The position numbers were made by a program, and so were the translations under genes. A stretch of 64,000 nt of DNA from Metabacillus dongyingensis. GTDB taxonomy: Bacteria; Bacillota; Bacilli; Bacillales; Bacillaceae. The stretch is taken from the NCBI RefSeq assembly GCF_019933155.2, contig NZ_CP082944.1, positions 560,001 through 624,000 on the forward strand. The letters run 5' to 3'. Positions within the stretch are counted from its first letter, which is position 1. Every line of letters begins with the position of its first letter. Shown here piece by piece: positions 9,243 to 18,379 of this stretch. The notes below the pieces were generated by a model that searched no databases, was not told the origin of the DNA, and was given only the letters and a program-made list of their open reading frames with translations.

Positions 9243-10040
9243 ATGGGGAAAATTGAAGGAATAATCTTGGATTGGGCTGGAACAACGATTGATTATGGAT
9301 GCTTTGCACCGCTCCAAGTGTTTATAGAAGTTTTTGAGAATCGGGATGTGAGCATTACAGCAGAAGAAGCACGCAAACCGATGGGATTATTGAAAATTGA
9401 TCATATTCGCGCACTTTGCGAAATGCCGCGCATTAAAGAAGAATGGGTGAATGTTCATGGACAGGAGCCTTCTGATCAGGATATTGAATCGATGTATGAT
9501 GAATTTGAAAAGATTTTATTTGCCATTCTTCCGCAGTTTACGACACCCCTTCCTGGTGTGGCAGGAACGATACAAAAGCTACGCGGACAAGGTTTGAAAA
9601 TTGGATCTACCACTGGCTACACAAAAGAAATGATGAAAATTGTGGCACCTCATGCAAAGGAAAAAGGATATTATCCCGATTATCTTTTCACTCCTGATGA
9701 TGTAAAAGAAGGCCGTCCTTATCCCTGGATGTCATACATGAATGCTATGGAAATGGGCATTTATCCAATGAACAAGCTTGTAAAAGTCGGTGATACCGTT
9801 TCAGATATGAAAGAAGGCATCAACGCTGGCATGTGGGCAGTAGGAGTTATTCTTGGCAGCAATGAGCTTGGACTGACTGAAGATGAAGTGAGCACACTTG
9901 GTCAAGAAGAACTAAAGGAAAAAATGGATGCAGTCAGAGAGCGTTTCTATGACGCTGGTGCTCATTATGTAATCAATAAATTTGAAGAACTGATTCCTTT
10001 ATTGAAAGAAATTGAAGAGGGGAAGACAATACATGAATAA
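9243..10040 (+). CDS. phnX: Phosphonoacetaldehyde hydrolase (phosphonatase)
   Basis: HAD-superfamily enzyme of about 265 residues that cleaves phosphonoacetaldehyde to acetaldehyde and phosphate. The nucleophile is Asp10 in LDWAGTT and the Schiff-base lysine is Lys51 in MGLLKIDH; their 41-residue spacing equals that of characterised PhnX. The metal-binding [12 protein letters not shown] loop lies near residue 180. It starts one base after the permease stop with an AGGAGG-type site. The last eight bases overlap phnW, the enzyme that makes its substrate. Confidence 0.95.
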   Translation: MGKIEGIILDWAGTTIDYGCFAPLQVFIEVFENRDVSITAEEARKPMGLLKIDHIRALCEMPRIKEEWVNVHGQEPSDQDIESMYDEFEKILFAILPQFTTPLPGVAGTIQKLRGQGLKIGSTTGYTKEMMKIVAPHAKEKGYYPDYLFTPDDVKEGRPYPWMSYMNAMEMGIYPMNKLVKVGDTVSDMKEGINAGMWAVGVILGSNELGLTEDEVSTLGQEELKEKMDAVRERFYDAGAHYVINKFEELIPLLKEIEEGKTIHE

Positions 10041-11145
10041 TCCATACTTGCTGTTAACGCCAGGGCCATTATCAACTTCAAAGACAGTCCGCGAGTCGAT
10101 GCTGAAAGACTGGTGCACGTGGGACAAGGATTATAATGCGATCGTACAGGATATTAGAAATCGATTAACAGCTCTTGCAGCTCCCGGTTCAGAAGAATAC
10201 ACAGCTGTTCTCATGCAGGGGAGCGGAACATTCTCCGTTGAGTCTGTCATTTCAAGCGTAATCCCAAAAGAAAAGGGGAAGCTTCTCGTTGCATGCAACG
10301 GGGCATATGGCGAACGAATTGCAGAAATGGCGGATATCCTTGAAATTCCGACGATCATTAAAAGAACAGATGAGCAGTCTGTTTTAGATATCGAATCCAT
10401 TCAAGAAATACTTGAATCCCACAAAGATCTTACGCACCTTGCAGTCGTGCATTGCGAAACTACAACCGGGATGCTTAATCCAATTGAAGATATTTGCCGT
10501 CTTGCAAAGAAGCATGGATTAATCACAATTGTTGATGCCATGAGCAGTTTTGGCGGAATTCCGATTGACGTCTCAGCCTTGAAAATCGATTATATGATCA
10601 GCAGCGCCAATAAATGTATTCAAGGTGTTCCGGGTTTTGGATTTATCATTGCTAAAAAAGAAGAGCTTGCTAAATGCAAAGGCAATGCGAGATCTCTGTC
10701 TCTTGATTTATATGATCAATTTGAAACGATGGAGAAGCATGAAGGAAAATGGAGATTTACATCCCCAACACATGTTGTCAGAGCTTTCTTTCAGGCCCTG
10801 AATGAGCTTGAAGAAGAGGGCGGTGTTTTGGCAAGGTATGAACGCTATAAGGAGAATCAGCGGCGTCTTGTCGATGGCATGCAGAAAATGGGTTTTGCTG
10901 CATTGCTGAATCATGAAAACCAATCTCCGATTATTACGGCATTCATGTATCCTAAAGACACTTCATTTACATTTGCCGGGTTTTATGAAGCATTAAAACA
11001 AAAAGGATTTGTGATCTATCCTGGGAAAATATCTAAATTGGATACCTTCAGAATCGGAAATATCGGCGAGGTTTATCCGAATGATATAGATCAATTATTA
11101 GCTGCAATTAAAGAGACATCATCAGAGGAGGCTGTGAAACTATGA
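10033..11145 (+). CDS. phnW: 2-aminoethylphosphonate:pyruvate transaminase
   Basis: PLP-dependent class V aminotransferase of about 370 residues. It transfers the amino group of AEP to pyruvate, giving phosphonoacetaldehyde and alanine. The [11 protein letters not shown] opening, DWCTWDKDY, the PLP-phosphate loop [10 protein letters not shown], the cofactor Asp in [11 protein letters not shown] and the PLP lysine Lys194 in SSANKCIQG are all present. Start 10033 has GAGGGGAAG upstream and gives the canonical N-terminus; upstream codons in the frame belong to phnX. The stop overlaps the next gene by four bases. Confidence 0.95.
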   Translation: MNNPYLLLTPGPLSTSKTVRESMLKDWCTWDKDYNAIVQDIRNRLTALAAPGSEEYTAVLMQGSGTFSVESVISSVIPKEKGKLLVACNGAYGERIAEMADILEIPTIIKRTDEQSVLDIESIQEILESHKDLTHLAVVHCETTTGMLNPIEDICRLAKKHGLITIVDAMSSFGGIPIDVSALKIDYMISSANKCIQGVPGFGFIIAKKEELAKCKGNARSLSLDLYDQFETMEKHEGKWRFTSPTHVVRAFFQALNELEEEGGVLARYERYKENQRRLVDGMQKMGFAALLNHENQSPIITAFMYPKDTSFTFAGFYEALKQKGFVIYPGKISKLDTFRIGNIGEVYPNDIDQLLAAIKETSSEEAVKL

Positions 11146-12320
11146 AAGTATTTTGCTTAGGCGGAGCAGGGAAAATTTGCAGAGAAGCGATTTTAGATTT
11201 AGTGGAGCATTCGAAATTTGAAAAAATCACAGTAGCAGATTTCAATGAAGAAGAAGGCAAGAAGGTTGTAGAGTGGCTGAATGATCCGCGAGTCGATTTT
11301 GTAAAAGTGAACGTGTTTGATCATGAGGATACAGTCTCCAAAATGCGGGGCTATGATATTGTAATGGACGGCACCACGATAACGCTGAACGGAAAATCAA
11401 CGGCTTGCATCGCCGAAGCGGGCTGTCATGGCATTAATTTAAACGGCTTTGGCGAAGAGGATTCTCAGCACGAATTATTTCAGATAAATGAAAAAACGTG
11501 TCTTCCCGGTTTTGGCATGACGCCCGGCCTGACCCAAATGATGGCCATGCATGCTGCAAATCAGCTTGAGACAATAGAGTCTGTAAGAGTCAGCCACGGT
11601 TCATTCCGTCCTATTGCGTTTTCTCGCTCGATTGCAGAAACAACTTCCTATGAGTATGATCCGAATCTCCCATCACGGGTCGTCTTTGAGAACGGTGAGT
11701 TCATACAGGTGCCTCCATTTGCGAGACCAATGGAAATTGAGCTTCCGCAGCCATATGGAAAAGGTGTGCAGTATATTATTCCGCACTCAGAAACGAAAAC
11801 ATTGGCTCAAGCTTTAAAGCACAAAGGAGTTCAGTTAATTGAAGTCAGAGGAACTTGGCCGCAGCAAAATATGCAGCTTGTTCGGGCATTATATGATTAT
11901 GGTATTCTGCGGAATGATAAATTTGTCATAAACGGTACAGAAATAGGGATAATGGATTGTATCTCAGAGTACTTATATCAATCAAAAGAAGGCACAGAAA
12001 CAGAGCAATATGGTTATGCCCTTCATATACAGGTCATTGGAACGGCAAATGGCGAAAGAGTTGAGCATATTCTAACCCATACGCATCCTTCTTCAGATGG
12101 CACGGTTCAAGGCTGGGAAGGATTGAGAGCCTACACTCGCAACGTAGCGATTCCTTTTGCAATCGCAGCAGAGCTGATTGCAAAAGGTGAGGTTGAGAAA
12201 AAAGGAATCGTAATACCAGAGGATGCTTTTACCGATCCTGTACAAATATTTAATCAGTTAGAAAAACGTGGTATATTTATCCATGAAGAAATCAATAAAT
12301 TGGATGAAAATAATATTTAA
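11142..12320 (+). CDS. Saccharopine-dehydrogenase-like oxidoreductase of the phosphonate operon
   Basis: About 392 residues with an N-terminal Rossmann fold ([14 protein letters not shown], then [10 protein letters not shown] ending strand 2) and a saccharopine-dehydrogenase-type C-terminal half ([22 protein letters not shown], later [11 protein letters not shown]). It lacks the length of bifunctional LKR/SDH enzymes and is not needed for the PhnW/PhnX route. ATGA coupling to phnW shows it belongs to the operon. Family members reduce or oxidise imines, so a role on an N-substituted aminophosphonate, or in recycling the alanine product, is conceivable. That is speculation and no function is assigned. 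Confidence 0.8.
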   Translation: MKVFCLGGAGKICREAILDLVEHSKFEKITVADFNEEEGKKVVEWLNDPRVDFVKVNVFDHEDTVSKMRGYDIVMDGTTITLNGKSTACIAEAGCHGINLNGFGEEDSQHELFQINEKTCLPGFGMTPGLTQMMAMHAANQLETIESVRVSHGSFRPIAFSRSIAETTSYEYDPNLPSRVVFENGEFIQVPPFARPMEIELPQPYGKGVQYIIPHSETKTLAQALKHKGVQLIEVRGTWPQQNMQLVRALYDYGILRNDKFVINGTEIGIMDCISEYLYQSKEGTETEQYGYALHIQVIGTANGERVEHILTHTHPSSDGTVQGWEGLRAYTRNVAIPFAIAAELIAKGEVEKKGIVIPEDAFTDPVQIFNQLEKRGIFIHEEINKLDENNI

Positions 12321-12336
12321 TATAGGAGTCTGAGGA

Positions 12337-13104
12337 ATGTCTTTATTAGCAGAGGAAAGAAAAAGAGTCATTGCGGAGCTAATAGAAAAACAAGGTAAAG
12401 TGAAGGTCAACGATCTTGCTAAGGATTTTGACGTATCAACTGAAACCATCAGGCGTTACTTAGAAGAGCTTGAAAGTGAAAAAAAACTTAAAAAAGTGTA
12501 TGGAGGCGCCGTAAAAGTTTCTGATGAAAAGGAAGAACCAGCACTTTTTGAACGGGAAATCATTAGAATTGAAGAAAAGCAGTGCATCGCACAGAAGGCT
12601 GTGTCTTCCATTAATAAAAACGACGTCATATTCATTGATGAAGGAAGTACAACTTTGCAGATGGTCAGGCCATTATGTGATTGTCCAAATGTGACCGTCA
12701 TTACAAACTCCTTTCCAGTCGCATCGCTCTTGATCTCATACGCCAATAAGAATTTATTTGATGGAGAGGTTATATTTATCGGCGGAAGCGTAAGAAGCAA
12801 GCACTATCGGTCTTCGGGAGCTCTGGCAGAGCAAATGGCAAAAGAATTTTACGTGAATAAAGCCTTTATCTCGATAGACGGCATTTCCGCTGAAGAAGGC
12901 ATTACTTGCTATGATCTTGAAAAGGCGGTTTTATCAAAGATACTCATCCAAAATGCAAAGGAAGTCTATGTTTTAGCCGATCACTCAAAAATTGGCTCAC
13001 GCGCCAACTATAAAATGGTGCCTATAGAAAAAGTGGACAAAATTATTTCTAATGCCGATAAACCAGCAGACTGGGATATTTTGTGCGATTGGATACAATG
13101 CTGA
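12337..13104 (+). CDS. DeoR/GlpR-family transcriptional regulator of the phosphonate operon
   Basis: About 255 residues. An N-terminal DeoR-type winged helix (ERKRVIAELIEKQGKVKVNDLA then STETIRRYLEELE) is followed by the DeoR sugar-phosphate sensor domain, including DEGSTTLQM, ITNSFPVA, GGSVR and YVLADHSKIG. Sensors of this family bind small phosphorylated ligands, so phosphonoacetaldehyde or a related intermediate is a reasonable inducer candidate. It is the last gene of the phn unit, 16 bases after the dehydrogenase-like gene, with AGGAGT upstream. It ends at a strong terminator. Confidence 0.88.
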   Translation: MSLLAEERKRVIAELIEKQGKVKVNDLAKDFDVSTETIRRYLEELESEKKLKKVYGGAVKVSDEKEEPALFEREIIRIEEKQCIAQKAVSSINKNDVIFIDEGSTTLQMVRPLCDCPNVTVITNSFPVASLLISYANKNLFDGEVIFIGGSVRSKHYRSSGALAEQMAKEFYVNKAFISIDGISAEEGITCYDLEKAVLSKILIQNAKEVYVLADHSKIGSRANYKMVPIEKVDKIISNADKPADWDILCDWIQC

Positions 13105-13133
13105 AAAAGTCGACCGATTATGGTCGACTTTTC
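13105..13133 (+). terminator. Rho-independent terminator of the phosphonate operon
   Basis: An 11-bp perfect stem, AAAAGTCGACC with GGTCGACTTTT, starts directly after the regulator stop. Being symmetric with T/A flanks it could also work for the decayed gene on the other strand. Confidence 0.85.
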
Positions 13134-13151
13134 GTTATAGGAAGGAATATT

Positions 13152-13900
13152 TTACAAAGTCGGCTCAGCAATCTTTACAGGCTGCTTTCCTATATTCGTT
13201 CCTTCAAACAAGCCAAGGAATGCCTGTGGAATGTTGTCAAAGCCGTCAACGATCGTCTCTTCATATTTCAGCTTGCCTTCCTGCAGCCAGCCTGCAAGCT
13301 GTCTTGCGCCATTGCTGAAGCGGGAAGAGAAGTCTCCGACTACAAATCCCTGCATAAGGACACTTGATTTGATCAGCGTTGTTTCAATGCGCGGACCTAA
13401 GTCAGCACCTTCTGAATTATAAGTTGAAATTGCACCGCATACCGGAACTCGCGCGAACTTATTCAGCTGTTTATGGACAGCATCTGAAATTTCTCCGCCA
13501 ACATTGTCAAAATAGACATCCACGCCATTCTGAGCATGCTTCCGCAAGTGCTTTTTCTACATCTTCTGTTTTATAATTAATAGCAGCATCAAATCCAAGT
13601 TCATCAATCAAATCCCTACCTGAAACAACGGCTGTTGCGCCTTCTCGATATCCCCTTGTTTTAATTTACTGCCTTTTGAATCAACAACTTCACCAACAAC
13701 TCCGCCTGAAATTGGGTCATTCAGCTGAAAAGGTGCGACATAGGATTTCCCTTCATTCATGTGGCCTCTCATATAGGGGGCAACAGATAAATACAGAGTG
13801 CGAATAAGGACTTGACCTTCCTCAGTGGTGTGCACAGGCGGTCTGTTGGTTTTCCTGTTGGACGATCTGCAAACAATATTTGTTTTTGTGAATACGTCAT
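13152..13900 (-). pseudogene. Decayed NADP-dependent MDR oxidoreductase (CurA/YfmJ-like)
   Basis: Remains of a zinc-free medium-chain oxidoreductase, normally about 340 residues. An intact start at 13900 with AGGAGG encodes MTYSQKQILFADRPTGKPTD. A frame change follows, then TLYLSVAPYMRGHMNEGKSY to about 13625. The frame breaks again and most of the central Rossmann region is missing. The text resumes as DELGFDAAINYKTEDVEKAL in another frame, then shifts once more into DVYFDNVGGE, and runs to a normal C-terminus at 13152. There are at least three frameshifts and one deletion of roughly 60-90 codons, so no functional product is expected. Confidence 0.88.
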
Positions 13901-13991
13901 TTAATTCATCCTCCTGATAGTGTTTTTATTACCGCAACACTGATAAAAGAGTCTTTTAACATGTTCTAATGAAAAGGAAAGGGGGAATAAA

Positions 13992-14453
13992 TTGATTACA
14001 ATAAAACGATTGGATTCAGCAGATTCGGAAGGGATTTCAAAGCTTGTTGAGGAAAGTAAAGAAGATGGATTTCGTTTTTTGGAAAGACTCGTTACTGAGT
14101 ATCAATCCGGAGAAAATACGTTTCAAAAGCCAGGGGAAATGCTGGTGGGTGCATATCATGATGAAACTCTGATTGGTATCGGGGGCATAAATCAGGATCC
14201 ATATTCACAGCATGAAAAGGCAGGGCGGATAAGGAGGTTCTATGTTTCAAAAGAACATAGAAGGCAAGGTGTCGGCGAACTTCTATTAAGTGCTCTATTA
14301 ACGGCAGCTGATGATTTCTTCGATTTCGCTGTGCTAAGAACAGATACTAAGGAAGCGTCCCTCTTTTATATACAGGCGGGATTTATAGAAGATAATCTTT
14401 TTGAAAACTCAACACATTATTTAGATTTGACGCGAAAGGGGGAAAATCAATGA
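13992..14453 (+). CDS. GNAT-family N-acetyltransferase
   Basis: About 153 residues. The acetyl-CoA pyrophosphate loop RRQGVGEL lies near residue 90 after RRFYVSKEH, and the C-terminal SLFYIQAGF element is typical of the fold. It starts at TTG 13992 behind GGGGGAA. The four-base overlap (ATGA) with the next gene suggests coupling to the formyl-THF ligase-like protein. The acceptor is unknown. Confidence 0.85.
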   Translation: MITIKRLDSADSEGISKLVEESKEDGFRFLERLVTEYQSGENTFQKPGEMLVGAYHDETLIGIGGINQDPYSQHEKAGRIRRFYVSKEHRRQGVGELLLSALLTAADDFFDFAVLRTDTKEASLFYIQAGFIEDNLFENSTHYLDLTRKGENQ

Positions 14454-15160
14454 AAACGAAAGACGAAATTCGACAGGATAAGTGGGACAGGCTTGAGAAA
14501 GAGAAGCTTGGAGGATTTCCGTTTCCTTTGAAAAATAGAATTCCGAATTTTAAGGGAGCAGCGGCGGCAGCAGAATATGCAGCACAGCTTGAGGTATACA
14601 AGAACGCTGATGTGATAAAGATTAATCCCGATGCGCCACAGCTTCCCCTTCGTGCCCGTGTCATAAAAGACGGAAAAACACTTCTCGTTCCGACTCCTAG
14701 GTTAAAAGCAGGTTTTATTATGCTGAAAAGAGAATGGGTTCCTGAAGGAGAAGAGCGCCGGGCTGTGAGCTTGAAGAATATTAGAGAATATGGAAAAGAA
14801 ATTCCGTTATCCGGCCTGCCGAGAGTTGACTTAATTGTGGCCGGATCTGTGGCAGTTCATAAAGACGGAAGAAGAATCGGCAAAGGAGAAGGGTATTCGG
14901 ATCGGGAGTATGCCATTTTGAGAGAGCTTGGGAATCCTCATGTTCCAGTCATATCAACGATCCACAGCATCCAAGTGACGGATGAGGAGTTTGAGGTGGA
15001 TACATATGATTTGCCTGTGGATTATATCGTAACAGAGCTTGGTGTGATGGAAACGAACACACCATACAGGAAGCCGGACGGCATTCATTGGGATAGGGTA
15101 ACAGAAGAAGAAAAACTGGAGATGCCGGTTTTAAATGAGATTTGGGAGCTGACGAAATAA
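14450..15160 (+). CDS. 5-formyltetrahydrofolate cyclo-ligase family protein
   Basis: About 236 residues related to MTHFS/YgfA enzymes, in the longer subgroup that starts KTKDEIRQDKWDRLEKEK and has FPFPLKNRIPNFKGA. The C-terminal GSVAVHKDGRRIGKGEGYSDREYA matches the GxxFDxxGxRLGxGxGYYD ATP-binding signature of the ligase in degenerate form. The expected second tyrosine (YYD) is replaced by YSD. Whether it still makes 5,10-methenyl-THF is uncertain; a housekeeping repair role is possible. It is coupled to the upstream acetyltransferase. Confidence 0.8.
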   Translation: MKTKDEIRQDKWDRLEKEKLGGFPFPLKNRIPNFKGAAAAAEYAAQLEVYKNADVIKINPDAPQLPLRARVIKDGKTLLVPTPRLKAGFIMLKREWVPEGEERRAVSLKNIREYGKEIPLSGLPRVDLIVAGSVAVHKDGRRIGKGEGYSDREYAILRELGNPHVPVISTIHSIQVTDEEFEVDTYDLPVDYIVTELGVMETNTPYRKPDGIHWDRVTEEEKLEMPVLNEIWELTK

Positions 15161-15253
15161 ACCTAAATTTCAGGAAGTTTTCACGTTTCTGCTTTTTTGT
15201 TAAGATAACTTGTACCACAAAAGAGCATAGAACATGAGTAAGGAGAGACGAGC

Positions 15254-16585
15254 ATGAGTTCAAATAATGAAGAATTAGCAAGAGGACTGAAATCAAGGCA
15301 TGTGACTATGATTGCCCTTGGCGGAGCGATCGGAGCAGGCATTTTTCAGGGCAGCAGTTCATCCATTGAGCTTGCGGGACCTGGCGTTATTTTATCTTAT
15401 TTATTAGCGGGCATTATTTTATATTTTGTCATGCAGGCTATGGCTGAAATGGCTGTTCAGCAGCCTGAAGCGAAAACTTTGAGAGATTTGATTCAGACGA
15501 TTCTCGGACCATATGCCGGATTCTTTGCAGGGTGGATTTATTTCATCAGCTGGATGCTTGTTATGGCAGCAGAAATGGCAGCTGCAGCCGGGTTTTTGAA
15601 ATATTGGTTTCCAGATACACCGCTATGGCTGCTGTCGCTGCTTGTTTCTGTATTAATCACAGTTATTAACTTGTTTGCGGTTAATATATTTGGAGAGACA
15701 GAGTACTGGCTTTCTGCGTTAAAGGTATCCGTTTTGACCCTGTTTATTTTACTTGGAGGCGTTCTGATTTTTGCAGGCTTTAATGGAGAAAGTGCAGCCG
15801 GGTTTGGAAATCTTACCGCGCATGGCGGCTTTCTTCCGTTTGGCATATCAGGCATTGCCGCTTCTATGCTTGTTGTTATGTTTTCATTTGGCGGAACTGA
15901 AATGATCGGTATGACGCTTGGAGAAACAGAAAATCCCGAAAAGGTTATACCAAAAGCAGCACGCAGCGTTATTATCCGAATATTAGTCTTTTATGTCCTT
16001 CCGATACTTGTCATTGTCAGTCTGATGCCATGGAATGAGGTTGGCAAGCAAAGCCCGTTTGTAACAGTATTCGATACACTTGGCATTCCTTATGTAGGAG
16101 GCTTTATGAATTTTGTCCTGCTGACTGCTGTGATATCTGCGGCAAACACTGGGATGTATGCTGCATCCCGTCTCCTGTATACACAGGCTTTGGACGGAAA
16201 CGCACCGAAATTTTTCTCGAAGTTATCTTCTAAGCGTGTTCCTGTCAGAGCGCTGCTTGCAAGTACTTCATTCTTATATGTCGGAGTAATCATTGCGGTA
16301 TTTGCTGAAGGCGAAACGTTTGGCTATCTGATGGTGGTGCCTGGGTATGCGATTTTAACGATCTGGATTATGCTTACGATTGCTCATTTGAAAAGCAGAA
16401 AACCAGGAGTTGCATTAAAAGGTTTTTTTGTAAAAAGCTATCCATATACATCATGGTTTTCACTAATTGCATTACTTGCGATTCTAGTTGGGATATTAAT
16501 GACTTCACCGCCTATTGGTACGTTTATCACACTGGCGATATGCATCATTTTGTCGCTGATATACATGATTGGTGCAAAAAAATAA
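15254..16585 (+). CDS. Amino acid permease (APC superfamily)
   Basis: About 443 residues with 12 predicted membrane segments. The N-terminus LKSRHVTMIALGGAIGAGIFQGSS is the substrate-gating first helix of the AAT family, and FSFGGTEMIGMTLGETENPEK in the middle is the second hallmark. It is a proton-coupled amino acid importer of GabP/RocE type by overall pattern; the exact substrate cannot be assigned. It has a single-gene layout with AAGGAGAG upstream and a strong terminator directly after the stop. Confidence 0.88.
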   Translation: MSSNNEELARGLKSRHVTMIALGGAIGAGIFQGSSSSIELAGPGVILSYLLAGIILYFVMQAMAEMAVQQPEAKTLRDLIQTILGPYAGFFAGWIYFISWMLVMAAEMAAAAGFLKYWFPDTPLWLLSLLVSVLITVINLFAVNIFGETEYWLSALKVSVLTLFILLGGVLIFAGFNGESAAGFGNLTAHGGFLPFGISGIAASMLVVMFSFGGTEMIGMTLGETENPEKVIPKAARSVIIRILVFYVLPILVIVSLMPWNEVGKQSPFVTVFDTLGIPYVGGFMNFVLLTAVISAANTGMYAASRLLYTQALDGNAPKFFSKLSSKRVPVRALLASTSFLYVGVIIAVFAEGETFGYLMVVPGYAILTIWIMLTIAHLKSRKPGVALKGFFVKSYPYTSWFSLIALLAILVGILMTSPPIGTFITLAICIILSLIYMIGAKK

Positions 16586-16614
16586 TCCAAGGGGATTCCC
16601 CTTGGATTTTTTTT
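16586..16614 (+). terminator. Rho-independent terminator of the permease gene
   Basis: A 9-bp stem, TCCAAGGGG with CCCCTTGGA, has a three-base loop and is followed by eight T. Confidence 0.9.
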
Positions 16615-16661
16615 AGAGATAAAAAAGTATAGAACTTTGCGCATTTTTGTCTAGTTTCATC

Positions 16662-16717
16662 GCCAGAACAAGTCCTGCAAAAAAAAGCCCGGACTTTTTT
16701 GCAGGATTTGTTCTGGC
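16662..16717. repeat. Long inverted repeat between convergent genes
   Basis: Two 23-base arms (16662-16684 and 16695-16717) beginning GCCAGAACAA pair with one G.T wobble around a ten-base loop. There is no trailing T-run on the plus strand. It lies between the permease and the DedA gene and could be a MITE-like or other mobile hairpin, or a bidirectional transcription barrier. Confidence 0.75.
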
Positions 16718-16752
16718 ATGCCTGAGCTAAACGGACGCTTCCGCTCGTCCTA

Positions 16753-17364
16753 TTATACCTTTTGACTAGAGGAACTGGCTGAATCAGAACAATCCTTCTT
16801 CTTGTAGACAAAACGGTAGAGAAGGAATAGGACAAGCGCCAATCCGGCAGCAATTATCATATAAGTCTGCATATCAGACATGAATGCAGTAATCGATTTT
16901 AGGCTGCCAATTTGTCCAAGCCAGAGCATGGTGATATTTAGAGGGAATACCCCTAAAAATGTAAGGCCGGCAAATGGCAAAGCCTTCACTTTTGACAGTC
17001 CTGAAACGTAAGAAATATAATTGCCGATTCCTAAGGGCCGTGCAATGGCAATGCTCCAAAGACCGCATTTATTAAACCAGCGCTGCGTTTTTTCAAATGT
17101 TTTTTTCTTTTTTGTCAGCTTCTTTTTCATTTTATGCTCTAATTTATATCCAATCCAATAAGGAATAAAACTGAATACCGTGTAAACTGCACTGCCTAAA
17201 AGGGCAATCCAGATTAATTGGAGAATCGATAAATCCAATAAATAGCCATACGCAAGGGTTATAAGTGAACCTGGAAAAGGCAGGGATGAAGCTTCAATTG
17301 CAAGACCCGCCATCAGACCCCATATTCCAAACTCCCGCAATAGATTTATGATGAAATCTAACAT
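16753..17364 (-). CDS. DedA-family membrane protein
   Basis: About 203 residues. The N-terminal amphipathic region LREFGIWGLMAGLAIEASSLPFPGSLI carries the E...PxPG motif of DedA/VTT proteins. The central KKTFEKTQRWFNKCGLWSIAIARPLGIGNYISYVSGL includes the conserved arginine. Several membrane segments follow and the C-terminus is a short lysine/serine tail. Family members act as undecaprenyl-phosphate or phospholipid flippases; which lipid is handled here is not shown. AGGAGA lies upstream of ATG 17364. It is probably followed by the large hairpin at 16662. Confidence 0.85.
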   Translation of the reverse strand: MLDFIINLLREFGIWGLMAGLAIEASSLPFPGSLITLAYGYLLDLSILQLIWIALLGSAVYTVFSFIPYWIGYKLEHKMKKKLTKKKKTFEKTQRWFNKCGLWSIAIARPLGIGNYISYVSGLSKVKALPFAGLTFLGVFPLNITMLWLGQIGSLKSITAFMSDMQTYMIIAAGLALVLFLLYRFVYKKKDCSDSASSSSQKV

Positions 17365-17447
17365 GAGATCTCCTTTCTCCTTTTTCGTCTTCTTACCGTG
17401 AAAATACCCTCTGTCATATATATCAAAACTGGTACATTCAGGAGAAA

Positions 17448-18260
17448 TCAGTCAGGACAGTATTTTTTCTTTCTCCGGCAGACGCGCATCGCATTTATTT
17501 CACCGCCAAGCAAAATGGAGAAGGCTGTGAAATACAGCCAAATCAGTAAAATAATGATGCCTCCCAAACTTCCATAAGCAGCATTAAATGCTTTGAAATT
17601 ATCAACGTAAAAAGAAAACCCATATGAGCTTATAATCCATAGCGTTGTGGCTAAAAGAGAACCGAAATAGATATCAAAAAATTCAAGCTTTTCATTTGGC
17701 GCAAAATAATAAAGGGCGAGCAAAACCAGGTTAATCATGAAAAATGAAAGAAACCACCTGGCCTGATTCAATAGCGGATGAATATTTTCAAGAAAGGGCG
17801 CATACCGAGTCGCACTGTAGATGATAACTCTCCCAAATACAGGCAGAAGCAGGGCAATTGTAATGATAATGATAAGGCCCGCTGCCAACAGCAAGGCATC
17901 AATGCGGACTTTAATGAAAGGACGGGTTTCTTTAATTTCCAGTGCCCGGTTAAATGCCCGAATCAAAATATGTGTTGCGTTACTTGCAGACCAGAGCGCT
18001 GCGATCAGGCCGAATGCGAGAATGTAGCTATTTGTTTCCCCAAACAGACTTTTGATCTGTTCTGTAAGCAGTTCAGCTGTTTCAGAAGGAACGTAGTGAT
18101 TAATCCATGTTAATAATGGAGAAACATCGAGCGAAAAATATGGAAACATGGCAATTAAAAAAATAAGCAGCGGAAAAAGGGAAAGTAAAAAATAATAGGC
18201 AATAACGGCTGATAAGTCGTTTAATTCGTGCTGGTGAATTCTTCTTAGCAAATCTTTCAT
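17448..18260 (-). CDS. YihY/BrkB-family membrane protein
   Basis: About 270 residues, six membrane segments, family UPF0761 (once called ribonuclease BN in error). The N-terminus RRIHQHELNDLSAVIAYYFLLSLFPLLIF and the segment FNAAYGSLGGIIILLIWLYFTAFSILLGGEINA are diagnostic. The start at 18260 is preferred because GGGAGG precedes it; the frame continues upstream to 18317 without a ribosome site. It may be co-transcribed with the DedA gene 83 bases downstream. Function is unknown. Confidence 0.87.
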   Translation of the reverse strand: MKDLLRRIHQHELNDLSAVIAYYFLLSLFPLLIFLIAMFPYFSLDVSPLLTWINHYVPSETAELLTEQIKSLFGETNSYILAFGLIAALWSASNATHILIRAFNRALEIKETRPFIKVRIDALLLAAGLIIIITIALLLPVFGRVIIYSATRYAPFLENIHPLLNQARWFLSFFMINLVLLALYYFAPNEKLEFFDIYFGSLLATTLWIISSYGFSFYVDNFKAFNAAYGSLGGIIILLIWLYFTAFSILLGGEINAMRVCRRKKKYCPD

Positions 18261-18348
18261 AGTCGGCCTCCCTATAACCTTTTTAATTTCCCCGTGAGAT
18301 ATGAAGGATAAACACAAAAAGAAGAAGAAAAGATGACAAAATAAAAAA

Positions 18349-18374
18349 AGCTGCTTCTTTATAAAGAAGCAGCC
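18349..18374 (-). terminator. Rho-independent terminator after the phosphatase-like gene
   Basis: The perfect palindromic stem GCTGCTTCTTT/AAAGAAGCAGC on the minus strand is followed by seven T. Confidence 0.88.
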
Positions 18375-18379
18375 TTCAT

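Noticed and set aside
11614..11817. Second frame inside the saccharopine-dehydrogenase-like gene
   Set aside because: The main frame continues unbroken with family motifs; this is overlap only.
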